Under the pieces are notes generated by a model. It did not search any database. It worked only from the letters and a program-made list of their open reading frames with translations, and was not told the origin of the DNA. A program made the position numbers and the translations under genes. A stretch of 26,106 nt of DNA from an uncultured Oscillospiraceae bacterium. GTDB lineage: Bacteria; Bacillota; Clostridia; Oscillospirales; Oscillospiraceae. The DNA lies in assembly GCA_934660965.1 (NCBI GenBank), contig CAKUIM010000030.1, positions 1 to 26,106 of the forward strand, given 5' to 3'. Positions 1 through 7,980 of this stretch are shown piece by piece; positions within the stretch are counted from its first letter, which is position 1; each line of letters starts with the position of its first letter.

Positions 1-1445
1 AGGATGCGGCACAGCTCCACCGCGCCGCCGGGGGTGACGGCCTTGCCGGCCACGGCGATGCGCAGGGGCCACATGAGGGTGGCGTTCTTCACGCCCAGGC
101 GCTCGGCCAGGGCGACGAGGGCGTCATGGATGGCGTCCTGGCTCCAGTCTGGCAGCGCGGAGAGCACCGGCGAGACGGCCTCCAGCATCCGCAGGGACAC
201 CTCGGCGTCCGTCTTGGACTTCTTGTTGGTAAAGAGCTCCGCGCTGTACTCCGGCAGCGCGTCAAAGAAGTCCACCTTCTCGGGGATGTCGGTGAGCTTC
301 TCGCACCGGGCCTGGAGCAGGGCGGCGATGGCGTCGGCGTCGTAGGCCTCGTTTTGTACGGCCTTGCGGATATAGGGCCGGGCGGCCCGGGCGAACTGCT
401 CGGGGGTGAGGGCGCGCAGGTAAGCGGCGTTGAAGTAGGTGAGCTTGTCCATGTCGAAGGCGGAGGGGGACTTGGAGATGCCCGAGATCTCAAAGGCGGC
501 GATGAGCTCGTCCATGGTGAAGAACTCCTGTTCGGACAGCTCCCCGTGGGGGGCCCAGCCCAGCAGCGCCACATAGTTGACCACCGCCTGGGACAGGTAG
601 CCCTGGGCCATCAGGTCCTCGTAGGAGGGGTCGCCGTGGCGCTTGCTCATCTTGCGCACCGTGCCGGTCTGGGGATCGGTGATCATCACCGAGGCGCAGT
701 GAACGTAGGTGGGCACCGCCCAGCCGAAGGCCTCGTAGAGCAGGTTGTACTTGGGGGCGGAGGAGAGGTACTCGGCCCCCCGCACCACGTGGGTGATGCC
801 CATGAGGTGGTCGTCCACCACGTTTGCGAAGTTGTAGGTGGGCAGGCCGTCCCGCTTGATGAGCACCTGGTCGTCCAGGTCGCTGTTGTCCACGGTGATG
901 TCGCCGTAGACAGCGTCGGAGAAGGTGGTCTTTCCGGCGGGGATGCGCTGGCGGATGACATAGGGCAGGCCGGCGGCGAGCTTTTCCTTCACCTGTGCGG
1001 GGGAGAGGTCACGGCAGGGGTCGGCGGCGCGGTCAAACTCCCCGGAGTCCTCCTCCGACTCGGCCTTCTCGCAGAAGCAGTAGTAGGCGGCGCCCTTCTC
1101 CACCAGCAGTTGGGCGTACTTGCCGTAGAAGGGGCGGCGCTCGGTCTGGACATAGGGGCCCACCGGGCCGCCCACGTCCGGGCCCTCGTCCCAGGTGAGA
1201 CCGCACTGGCGCATGGTGGCGTAGATGACGTCCACCGCGCCGTCTACCAGGCGCCCCTGGTCGGTGTCCTCAATGCGCAGCAAAAACTTGCCCCCCAGGT
1301 GGCGGGCGATGAGATAGGTATAAAGGGCGGTGCGCAGGTTGCCCACATGCATGTAACCGGTGGGGGACGGGGCGAAGCGGGTGCGCACCTCGCCGGTGGG
1401 GATGCGCGCCTCCATGTCCTGGAACCACTGCATGTCCAAAGCCAT
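1..1445 (-). CDS. gltX: Glutamyl-tRNA synthetase (3' end outside window)
   Basis: Class I aminoacyl-tRNA synthetase that charges tRNA with glutamate in the cytoplasm. About 481 residues are visible and the reading frame is still open at the left edge, so only a short C-terminal tail should be missing. The N-terminal catalytic fold has the FAPSPTG stretch followed by HVGN (residues 33-36), which is the HIGH signature in a form I associate with clostridial GltX. The KMSKR loop is exact at residues 265-269, followed by HGD. The C-terminal half fits the anticodon-binding helical domain. The ATG at 1445 is preceded by a GGAGG site 8 bases upstream and by a strong promoter. The gene stands apart from clpE, whose transcript ends at the terminator just upstream. 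Whether it is discriminating or also charges tRNA-Gln cannot be read from what I examined. Confidence 0.97.
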   Translation of the reverse strand, partial: MALDMQWFQDMEARIPTGEVRTRFAPSPTGYMHVGNLRTALYTYLIARHLGGKFLLRIEDTDQGRLVDGAVDVIYATMRQCGLTWDEGPDVGGPVGPYVQTERRPFYGKYAQLLVEKGAAYYCFCEKAESEEDSGEFDRAADPCRDLSPAQVKEKLAAGLPYVIRQRIPAGKTTFSDAVYGDITVDNSDLDDQVLIKRDGLPTYNFANVVDDHLMGITHVVRGAEYLSSAPKYNLLYEAFGWAVPTYVHCASVMITDPQTGTVRKMSKRHGDPSYEDLMAQGYLSQAVVNYVALLGWAPHGELSEQEFFTMDELIAAFEISGISKSPSAFDMDKLTYFNAAYLRALTPEQFARAARPYIRKAVQNEAYDADAIAALLQARCEKLTDIPEKVDFFDALPEYSAELFTNKKSKTDAEVSLRMLEAVSPVLSALPDWSQDAIHDALVALAERLGVKNATLMWPLRIAVAGKAVTPGGAVELCRI

Positions 1446-1479
1446 ATCAAAAACCTCCAATGTGGGATGTATTCTCCTT

Positions 1480-1508
1480 ATTATATAAAGAATTAAACTG
1501 CTTTTCAA
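1480..1508 (-). promoter_or_regulatory. Sigma-A promoter of gltX
   Basis: On the minus strand a -35 TTGAAA (1503-1508) and a perfect -10 TATAAT (1480-1485) are separated by exactly 17 bases. The predicted start lies about 28 bases before the gltX ATG, leaving a short leader holding the GGAGG site. Confidence 0.85.
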
Positions 1509-1514
1509 GAGGGG

Positions 1515-1551
1515 AACAAGAAAAGCGGGGCCGGCCAACGGCCGGCCCCGC
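1515..1551 (-). terminator. Intrinsic terminator of clpE
   Basis: A perfect 12-bp G+C stem (1525-1536 with 1540-1551) with a 3-base loop is followed on the minus strand by a T-rich run (TTTTCTTGTT). It begins about 20 bases after the clpE stop and separates clpE from the gltX promoter. Confidence 0.92.
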
Positions 1552-1572
1552 AAGGGATGCTGGGGGGATGGT

Positions 1573-4113
1573 TCAGACGCAGTCGATGCGCAGCCCGTCC
1601 TCCGCCGCGCTGACGCTGACGGAGCGGATGGGATCGGCGTAGCGCTCGATGAGGGTGCTGGCGATGGGGTCCTCCAGGTCCCGCTGGATCTGCCGGCGCA
1701 GGTTGCGGGCACCGTAGGCGGAGGAATAGGAGGTCTTTACCAGGTGCTCGAGCACCGAGTCGTCATACCGGAAGTCGATGCCTTTGTCCCGCAGCACGCC
1801 CTCCAGCTCGGAGAGCATGATGCGGGCAATGTCCTTGAAATTGTCCTCGGTGAGCTGGTTGAAGTACACGATCTCGTCCACCCGGTTGATAAACTCCGGC
1901 CGCAGGAAGGATTCCAGCCCCCGGATGGCCTTCTCCCGGCCCAGCTGGGCCGGGGCACGGTCAAAGCCCAGGGAGCCGCCCTTGATGTTGCTGCCGGCGT
2001 TGGAGGTCATGACGATGACGGTGTTCTCGAAGTTCACCTGCTTGCCGTGGGCGTCGGAGATGTGCCCGTCGTCCAGAATCTGGAGCAGCACGTTGAGCAC
2101 GTCCGGGTGGGCCTTCTCGATCTCGTCGAAGAGGATGACACAGTAGGGCTTCCGGCGCACCTTTTCAGTGAGCTGACCGGCGTCGTCATAGCCCACATAG
2201 CCCGGGGGCGAGCCGATGATGCGGGACACCGAGTGCTTTTCCATAAACTCCGACATGTCAAGGCGGATGAGGGACTCCGGCGAGTTGAAGAGGTCGGCGG
2301 AGAGCTGCTTGACAAGCTCGGTCTTGCCCACGCCGGTGGAGCCCACAAAAATGAAGGAGACTGGCTTGTGCTTGGCGGAGATGCCCACACGGCCCCGGCG
2401 CACGGCGGCGGCCACAGCGCGGACGGCCTCATCCTGGCCGATGATGTGGCTGCGCAGCCGCTCCTCCAGGCGGGCCAGGCGCTCAAACTCCTGTTCCTGA
2501 ATCTGGCTTGCGGGGATTTTGGTCCACAGCTCGATGACCCGGGCCAGGTGGGCCGCGGTGAGGGGCGGGTTGCCCTTGGCCTCAATGGCCTCCTTTTCGC
2601 CCAGCAGCTGGGCCTGGCGGCTTTTCAGCTCGGCCAGGCGCTGATAGGCGCGCTCGTTGATGCCGTTCTGGATGTCCCGCTTCTCGGCGGCCAGGGCGGA
2701 GAGCTTTTCCTGAAGCTCCGCAATCTGGCGGCGCCGGCCCTCCTGCCGCTCCTGGAAGGCGCTGTCCCCACGGTTGGGGGCCTCTGCATCGTCCCGGCTG
2801 ACAGCCATTTCCAGGGTGTCCTTCTGGCGCTGGAGGCGCTGCTCCCGCTGGGTCAGGCCGGTGATGCGGGGGTCGTCCTGGCCGCTGGTGGCGGCGAGGA
2901 CCACCTCCATCTCCTTGGCGTAGTCGGCCAGCTCCTTTTCAATATCGGCCAGCCGGGCCAGGTCCTGGTTGTGGAGGTTTACGTCGGAGGAGGCCTCGTC
3001 AATGAGGTCGATGGCCTTGTCGGGCAGGTACCGGTCGGTAATGTAGCGCTCGCTCATGGTCACTGCCAGGCGGCACATATCGGGGGTGATGGTCACCCGG
3101 TGGAAGGCCTCGTAATAGGGGGCGATGCCCCGGAGAATCTCGACGGACTCGTCGATGGACGGCTCCTCCACGATCACGGGCTGGAAACGGCGCTCCAGGG
3201 CGGAGTCCTTCTCGATGTACTTGCGGTATTCGGTGAGGGTGGTGGCGCCGATGACCTGGATTTCGCCCCGGCTCAGGGCCGGCTTGAGGATGTTGGCGGC
3301 ATTCATGCTGCCCTCGGCATCGCCGGCGCCCACGATGGAGTGGACCTCGTCGATGACCAGGATGATGTTGCCCAGGCGCTTGACCTCGTCGATGAGGCCC
3401 TTCATCCGGGACTCGAACTGGCCCCGGAACTGGGTGCCCGCCACCAGGGCAGTCAGATCCAGGAGGTACACCTCCTTGTCCAGCAGCTTGTAGGGTACCT
3501 GATGGTCAAAAATGCGCTGGGCCAGGCCCTCGGCAATGGCGGTTTTGCCCACGCCGGGCTCGCCGATGAGACAGGGATTGTTCTTCTGCCGGCGGTTGAG
3601 GATCTGGATGGTGCGCTCGATCTCGTTATCCCGGCCCACAATGCGGTCGAGCTTCCCTTCGGCCGCCTTGCGGGTGAGTGAGATGCAGTAGTTTTCCAGG
3701 AACTTGCGCTTGGCGGGCCGCTGCCCCTCGCCGTTCTGGGGGGGCTGCTGGGCGGAATTGCCGGAATTGCTCTCCCGGCCGCCCCGCTCAGGCTGTTGCT
3801 GCTGGCCGCCGAAGAGCTTGTTGAGGAAGGGGAAGGTGGCGGTGCGGCCGTCGTCCTCATCGCCGTCTTCATCGCCGGAGAGGTCCTCCGCGCCCTCGGC
3901 GCCGCCGAAGGCGGAGAGCATTTCATTGGAGATGGATTCCAGATCCTCCTCGGAAATGCCCATCTTGCGCATCATATCGTCCACGGGCTTGATGCCCAGC
4001 TCCTTGGCGCATTTCAGGCACAGACCTTCATTTTTGGTCTCGCCGTTTTCAATTTTGGAAATGAAAATAACCGCTACATTTTTGTGGCAGCGGGTGCACA
4101 GGGTAGGCTGCAT
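1573..4113 (-). CDS. clpE: ClpE-type AAA+ unfoldase (Clp ATPase) with N-terminal zinc finger
   Basis: Hsp100/Clp ATPase that unfolds proteins and feeds them to ClpP. The N-terminus has a zinc-binding CX2CX22CX2C pattern (Cys 6, 9, 31, 34), the hallmark of ClpE rather than ClpC. A Gly/Gln/Asp/Glu-rich linker (about 68-135) follows. AAA module 1 has Walker A GEPGVGKT (184-191) and Walker B ILVIDE (251-256). A long charged coiled-coil middle region spans about 387-515. AAA module 2 has GSTGVGKT (591-598) and VILFDE (659-664). An LGF tripeptide (715-717) sits where the ClpP-docking loop is expected. At 846 residues it is well above Bacillus ClpE (about 700), mainly from the linker and middle region. 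The ATG at 4113 has an AAAGGAGAA site. Bacillus ClpE is under CtsR control, but I see no CtsR heptad repeat or CIRCE element upstream. mcsA, mcsB and ctsR are not in the window. Confidence 0.93.
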   Translation of the reverse strand: MQPTLCTRCHKNVAVIFISKIENGETKNEGLCLKCAKELGIKPVDDMMRKMGISEEDLESISNEMLSAFGGAEGAEDLSGDEDGDEDDGRTATFPFLNKLFGGQQQQPERGGRESNSGNSAQQPPQNGEGQRPAKRKFLENYCISLTRKAAEGKLDRIVGRDNEIERTIQILNRRQKNNPCLIGEPGVGKTAIAEGLAQRIFDHQVPYKLLDKEVYLLDLTALVAGTQFRGQFESRMKGLIDEVKRLGNIILVIDEVHSIVGAGDAEGSMNAANILKPALSRGEIQVIGATTLTEYRKYIEKDSALERRFQPVIVEEPSIDESVEILRGIAPYYEAFHRVTITPDMCRLAVTMSERYITDRYLPDKAIDLIDEASSDVNLHNQDLARLADIEKELADYAKEMEVVLAATSGQDDPRITGLTQREQRLQRQKDTLEMAVSRDDAEAPNRGDSAFQERQEGRRRQIAELQEKLSALAAEKRDIQNGINERAYQRLAELKSRQAQLLGEKEAIEAKGNPPLTAAHLARVIELWTKIPASQIQEQEFERLARLEERLRSHIIGQDEAVRAVAAAVRRGRVGISAKHKPVSFIFVGSTGVGKTELVKQLSADLFNSPESLIRLDMSEFMEKHSVSRIIGSPPGYVGYDDAGQLTEKVRRKPYCVILFDEIEKAHPDVLNVLLQILDDGHISDAHGKQVNFENTVIVMTSNAGSNIKGGSLGFDRAPAQLGREKAIRGLESFLRPEFINRVDEIVYFNQLTEDNFKDIARIMLSELEGVLRDKGIDFRYDDSVLEHLVKTSYSSAYGARNLRRQIQRDLEDPIASTLIERYADPIRSVSVSAAEDGLRIDCV

Positions 4114-4152
4114 AAGGGTTCTCCTTTCAGAGGAAGCTGTTTATTTGCATGC

Positions 4153-4181
4153 ATCATAGCAGAGGTTTGTGAACATGTCAT
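4153..4181 (-). promoter_or_regulatory. Sigma-A promoter of clpE
   Basis: Minus-strand -35 ATGACA (4176-4181, one mismatch to consensus) and -10 TATGAT (4153-4158) with a 17-base spacer, about 40 bases upstream of the clpE start. It lies in the gap after cvpA, so clpE can be transcribed independently of the upstream ecf-truA-cvpA run. No CtsR or HrcA operator is recognisable over it. Confidence 0.72.
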
Positions 4182-4200
4182 GAATTCCGGCCTGGTAATT

Positions 4201-4992
4201 TTAACTTCCGGAGGCTTTTCCGGCGCCGGAGAGCAGGGCGGACAGCGCCCGGCTCAAGCCGCCGGCAGTGAGGAGCCGGGCCACCTGGCCGGAGTTCTCG
4301 TCGGTGAGCAGGCCGGTCAGGCGGGCGGCCCACAGTGCAAGCATCAAAATCAGCGCGCCCTTGACAAGGCCCAGCAGCGCCCCGCCCGCGGTGTTGACCG
4401 CCGAGAGAATGGGCAGGCGGAAGGCAAGGTCCAGCGCGTGGCTGACCAGAAAGCAGACGAGCAGAATGAGGAAGAAGGACAGGATAAAGAGCGCCGCCCA
4501 GGCGATGAGCCCGGCCAGGTAGGCCGCCACCGCCGCCGCGGCGGTGGTGACGATCTCCAGCCGCCGGTTTTCCGCGGCCTCTTCCAGCAAAGAGGCAAAG
4601 CCGGCGTAGACGCCGCTCTCCCGCAGCAGGTCAAGAATCTGCTGGAAGTCGTTGTCGTCGGCGCTGCCAGTGCTTTCGGTGCCGTCGGCATGGTCGCCGC
4701 TGCCGCCGTCCGGGGCGGCGCTCTCCCCGCCCTGGGACGTCCCGTCCTGCGCAGTGCCGTCTGTCCCGCCCTCCTCCGGGGTGAGCAGCGCCTCGATGGA
4801 GTGCCGGATGGACGGCTCAATGAGGTTGGCCACCGGCTTTGAGAAGCCCCCGGCTACCGCGCGGGCGCCGAAAAAGGCGATAAAAACGGTCAAGAGGCTG
4901 AATAAGGTAAGAATCAGGCCCTTTTTTGCCCCCCGCCAGGCGAAAAAAATGAGGGCCAGGAGCAGCACGGCGTCGATTACATGGGGAACCAT
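4201..4992 (-). CDS. CvpA family membrane protein
   Basis: 263-residue membrane protein that resembles the CvpA / colicin V production family. Members are integral inner-membrane proteins of uncertain biochemical role, linked in other bacteria to envelope stress. Hydrophobic segments are visible at about 4-20, 25-44, 150-185 and 203-226. The characteristic N-terminal pattern is there: a helix, then WRGAKKGL, then a second helix. Between helices 2 and 3 lies a low-complexity Gly/Asp/Ser/Thr/Glu-rich stretch (about 72-115), predicted to be a disordered loop outside the membrane core. The ATG at 4992 is preceded by GGAGGT with a 5-base gap. It is last in the run ecfA1-ecfA2-ecfT-truA-DUF5711-cvpA, 77 bases after the DUF5711 gene, and probably shares its transcript. 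The family call rests on topology and N-terminal pattern; the role in this organism is unknown. Confidence 0.8.
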   Translation of the reverse strand: MVPHVIDAVLLLALIFFAWRGAKKGLILTLFSLLTVFIAFFGARAVAGGFSKPVANLIEPSIRHSIEALLTPEEGGTDGTAQDGTSQGGESAAPDGGSGDHADGTESTGSADDNDFQQILDLLRESGVYAGFASLLEEAAENRRLEIVTTAAAAVAAYLAGLIAWAALFILSFFLILLVCFLVSHALDLAFRLPILSAVNTAGGALLGLVKGALILMLALWAARLTGLLTDENSGQVARLLTAGGLSRALSALLSGAGKASGS

Positions 4993-5069
4993 AATGTACC
5001 TCCGTTTGCATCGGTTGACAGGGGTGCGGCCCGGCCAGTCTGGACTGTGCCCGGACCTCCATGCGGCGG

Positions 5070-6311
5070 TCAGTTGGGTACAAAGTAGCTTGCGGTGTCG
5101 CTGGAGATGAGGATGGCAGAGCCGTCACGCATCAGCAGCACCCGGCGGGCGCCCTGGGTGCCGTCCAGGGTGGCGTAAAGGGTGAGGTCAGAGGTGTAGA
5201 TGTCCAGCCGGTTGCCGGTGAGCACGGCGAAATACCGCCCGGCCGCGGCCAGGGACAGCACCTGCTCGTTGAGCTCCAGCGAGCCGGACACCACCCCCTC
5301 ACCGTCGATGATCTGCAGCACCGCCTGGCTGCCCGCCCGGTATTTACCCAGCAGCGCCGCCGCGAAGCCGTCGCCGGAGAGGTCATAGGCGCGCAGATAC
5401 CGGCCGGAGAAGTCGGCGTAGGCGCTCTGGCCGCCGGAAATCACGCTCATGCCCTTGTCCCCCAGGGCCCACACCCGGTCGGCGGTGTGGCGCAGCTGCA
5501 GGATGACGTTGCCGCCCAAATCAAAGACGGCGTCGGGCCGGAACTCCCGGGCCTCGTCCGCGGCGGCGGAGGCGGAATTGAGGGAGTAGAGGGAGAGCTG
5601 GGAGGAAAAGCTGCCGTTGTCCTGCCCGATGGTGAGAATGGACAGGGTGCGCCCGTCGTCGGAGAGGGCGGCGTCCATCACAAAGGCGGAGGAGAGACGG
5701 ACGCTGGCCACCGCCTCGTAGGCGGAGCTGTACACCGTGACGCTGCCGCGGTAGCCGCTCTCCTGGGTGACCACGGTGAGCTGGCCGCTGCGGTTGAGGT
5801 GGGCGGACAGGATGGGCTCAAAGCCGGTGCTGGAAAAGATGAGCTCCCGCTGGCCCAGCACATAGAGGCTGGTGCCGCCGGCGTCGTACACCACCGCCAG
5901 GGTACCGTTGGAGTCCACCACCGGTGCGTCCAGGGAGACGGTCTCGTGGACATAGCGGGTGCCGCTGCCCGAGTAGAGGGAGATGGCGTTCTGGGAGCAC
6001 ACCAGCAGGTCGCCCCCCAGCACGGTGAAGGAGTCGCCCAGGGCGCCGTCGTAGTGGAAGGCATCCGCCTGACCGCTGTCAGAGAGCATCAGGGTGCGGT
6101 AGGTAAACCAGCGCTTGACGCTGTCCAGGTTCAGAACGTCCCGGAAGGCCACTGCCGCCACTGCCAGCAGCACCATCACAAGGGCCACCAGGAACAGCAC
6201 AAGGCGCACGAGAAAGCGCGGGCGCTTTCTGCCGCTGCCTTTTGGGGCTGCCTGGCCCTCCTGGGGGGCAGAGCCGGGTATATTCGGTTTTTGAATCATA
6301 TCATCCATCAT
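5070..6311 (-). CDS. DUF5711-like membrane-anchored beta-propeller protein
   Basis: 413-residue protein of unknown function. It has a short Pro/Gly/Lys-rich cytoplasmic tail (1-32), one transmembrane helix (about 33-56) and a long extracytoplasmic region. That region consists of repeating short beta-strand blocks such as GDLLVCSQ, GTLAVVYD, LSDDGRTLSIL and GRYFAVLTGNRLDIY, the pattern of a WD40/quinoprotein-like propeller. I recall clostridial proteins of this shape being grouped as DUF5711, but no search was run. There is no catalytic motif. The start could be either ATG of the Met-Met pair (6311 or 6308); an AAAGGTG site precedes both. It lies 64 bases downstream of truA and 77 bases upstream of cvpA on the same strand. 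A periplasm-facing scaffold or sensor is a guess only. Confidence 0.7.
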   Translation of the reverse strand: MMDDMIQKPNIPGSAPQEGQAAPKGSGRKRPRFLVRLVLFLVALVMVLLAVAAVAFRDVLNLDSVKRWFTYRTLMLSDSGQADAFHYDGALGDSFTVLGGDLLVCSQNAISLYSGSGTRYVHETVSLDAPVVDSNGTLAVVYDAGGTSLYVLGQRELIFSSTGFEPILSAHLNRSGQLTVVTQESGYRGSVTVYSSAYEAVASVRLSSAFVMDAALSDDGRTLSILTIGQDNGSFSSQLSLYSLNSASAAADEAREFRPDAVFDLGGNVILQLRHTADRVWALGDKGMSVISGGQSAYADFSGRYLRAYDLSGDGFAAALLGKYRAGSQAVLQIIDGEGVVSGSLELNEQVLSLAAAGRYFAVLTGNRLDIYTSDLTLYATLDGTQGARRVLLMRDGSAILISSDTASYFVPN

Positions 6312-6375
6312 GATGCACCTTTGCCCGCCGACGTGTCCGCCGGAGGGCTGTCGTCAGGTTGTGAAAGGGCGTTTT

Positions 6376-7140
6376 TTACAGCACGTCCTCTTCATACCAA
6401 AGATTTGTCATGTAAAGCCCGTCAGGAGGGGCGGTGGGGCCCGCCAGGGTGCGGTTGCGGGAGGAGAGAATATCCGGGATGTCGGCGGGGGAGAGCTTGC
6501 CCTCGGCAGCGTAGATGCACGTTCCCACCATGGCCCGCACCATGTTGTAGAGAAAGCCGTCGGCACACACCCGCAGGTCGATCATCTTCCCCCGGCGCTC
6601 CACCTCGAAATAGTGGACGGTGCGCACGGTGGTGCGGGTCTCGGTGCCCACCGAGCGCACGGCGGCAAAGTCGTGTGTGCCCACGAACTGCGCGGCGGCC
6701 CTGGCCATGACGCCCTCGTCCAGCAGCCGGGGGTAAAACCACACGCGGTTTACATAAAACGGGTCACGGATCCGGGAATTATAAATGCGGTAGGTGTATT
6801 CCTTTTTGAGGCACGAGCCGATGGCGTTGAACTCATCGGGCACCAGGGTGGCCCGGGACACCACAATGTCGTCGGGCAGGCAGGTGTTCACCGCCAGGGG
6901 CAGGCGGTCCAGGGGGATGCCGGAGGTGGTACGGAAGTTCGCGACATAGACCCGGGCGTGGACGCCGGCGTCGGTGCGGCCCGCGCCCACCACCTTCACC
7001 GGGTGGCGCACCACGCAGGCCAGGGCCCGCTCCAGCGTTTCCGCCACGGACTGGGCGTTTTTCTGCACCTGCCAGCCGTGGTAGGCGGTGCCGGTATAGC
7101 TGAGGCTCAGGGCGATGTTGCGGGGCGTTCTGGGCGTCAT
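6376..7140 (-). CDS. truA: tRNA pseudouridine(38-40) synthase TruA
   Basis: Converts uridines 38, 39 and 40 in the anticodon arm of tRNAs to pseudouridine. The 254-residue length is normal for bacterial TruA. The catalytic motif GAGRTDAGVHA is present, with the nucleophilic Asp at residue 57. Other family blocks are an N-terminal YTGTAYHGWQ and a C-terminal GFLYNMVRAMVGT. The ATG at 7140 has an AGGAGG site with a 7-base spacer. It follows ecfT by 30 bases. The ecfA1-ecfA2-ecfT-truA order is widely conserved in Firmicutes, where rplM-rpsI often follows; here DUF5711 and cvpA follow instead. Confidence 0.97.
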   Translation of the reverse strand: MTPRTPRNIALSLSYTGTAYHGWQVQKNAQSVAETLERALACVVRHPVKVVGAGRTDAGVHARVYVANFRTTSGIPLDRLPLAVNTCLPDDIVVSRATLVPDEFNAIGSCLKKEYTYRIYNSRIRDPFYVNRVWFYPRLLDEGVMARAAAQFVGTHDFAAVRSVGTETRTTVRTVHYFEVERRGKMIDLRVCADGFLYNMVRAMVGTCIYAAEGKLSPADIPDILSSRNRTLAGPTAPPDGLYMTNLWYEEDVL

Positions 7141-7170
7141 AGGGATGCCTCCTGTTGGTGGGTGTGAGGG

Positions 7171-7980
7171 TCAGAGTCCGGCGCGGGCGAGGAAGCCCAC
7201 CAGCACGCACAGGGCGATAAAGGCGGAGAGCACCGCGTAGTCCGAGGGACGGCTGTGAAGCTGCTTCATCCGGGTGCGGCCATCGCCGCCGTGGTAGCAG
7301 CGGCATTCCATGGCAGTGGCCAGCTCGTCTGCCCGGCGGAAGGCCGAGATGAACAGGGGCACCAGCAGCGGGATGAGGGCCTTGGCCTTCTCGATGAGGT
7401 TGCCCGAGTCGAAATCCGCGCCCCGGGCCCGCTGGGCGGACATGATCTTGTCCGTCTCCTCAATGAGGGTGGGGATGAAGCGCAGGGCGATGGACATCAT
7501 CATGGCAAGCTCGTGAATGGGCAGGTGGAGCTTCTTGAGCGGGCTCAGCAGGGACTCCAGCGCGTCGGTGAGCTCCAGGGGGGAGGTGGTATAGGTCAGC
7601 AAAAAGGTGCCGGAAATGAGCAGCATAATGCGCAGCACCATGAAAACGGCGTGGATGATGCCCTCCAGCGTGACGGTGAACACCCAGAACGAGCACAGCA
7701 CATGCTCGCCGGGGTAGTAGAGGACATTGAGCACGGCGGTGAAGATGAGAAGAAAGACCACCGGCTTGAGCCCCCGCAGGATGGAACGGGGCGAGACGGT
7801 GGACACCGCCACCGACACGGCCAGCACGGCGAACACGACGGCATAGGTGGCCGGCCCCTTGGCCAGGAACAGGGCCACAATATAGGCGATGGTGCACAGA
7901 AGCTTGATGCGGGGGTCCAGCCGGTGCACCGGGGAGGTGCCGGGGAAGTACTGGCCCAGGGTAATGTCCTTCAAGGCCAT
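7171..7980 (-). CDS. ecfT: ECF transporter transmembrane component EcfT
   Basis: Membrane scaffold of an energy-coupling-factor importer. It couples the ATPases EcfA1/EcfA2 to exchangeable vitamin- or metal-binding S-components. The 269-residue sequence has several hydrophobic helices plus the two cytoplasmic coupling motifs: an Ala-Arg-Gly motif in AQRARGADF, and a second site AMECRCYHG where many family members have an AMEARGY-like sequence. The start codon follows the ecfA2 stop with no gap (TAA then ATG), and its ribosome site lies inside the end of ecfA2, indicating translational coupling. No S-component gene is present in the window. This is the usual arrangement for a shared (group II) ECF module serving unlinked S-components. 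Confidence 0.95.
   Translation of the reverse strand: MALKDITLGQYFPGTSPVHRLDPRIKLLCTIAYIVALFLAKGPATYAVVFAVLAVSVAVSTVSPRSILRGLKPVVFLLIFTAVLNVLYYPGEHVLCSFWVFTVTLEGIIHAVFMVLRIMLLISGTFLLTYTTSPLELTDALESLLSPLKKLHLPIHELAMMMSIALRFIPTLIEETDKIMSAQRARGADFDSGNLIEKAKALIPLLVPLFISAFRRADELATAMECRCYHGGDGRTRMKQLHSRPSDYAVLSAFIALCVLVGFLARAGL

Noticed and set aside
126..1496. 456-codon plus-strand ORF opposite gltX
   Set aside because: Gly/Val/His-rich translation without family motifs, exactly antisense to a clear gltX with HVGN and KMSKR motifs; a high-GC shadow.
1744..3681. 645-codon plus-strand ORF opposite clpE
   Set aside because: Antisense shadow of clpE, compositionally biased, no independent ribosome site or promoter.
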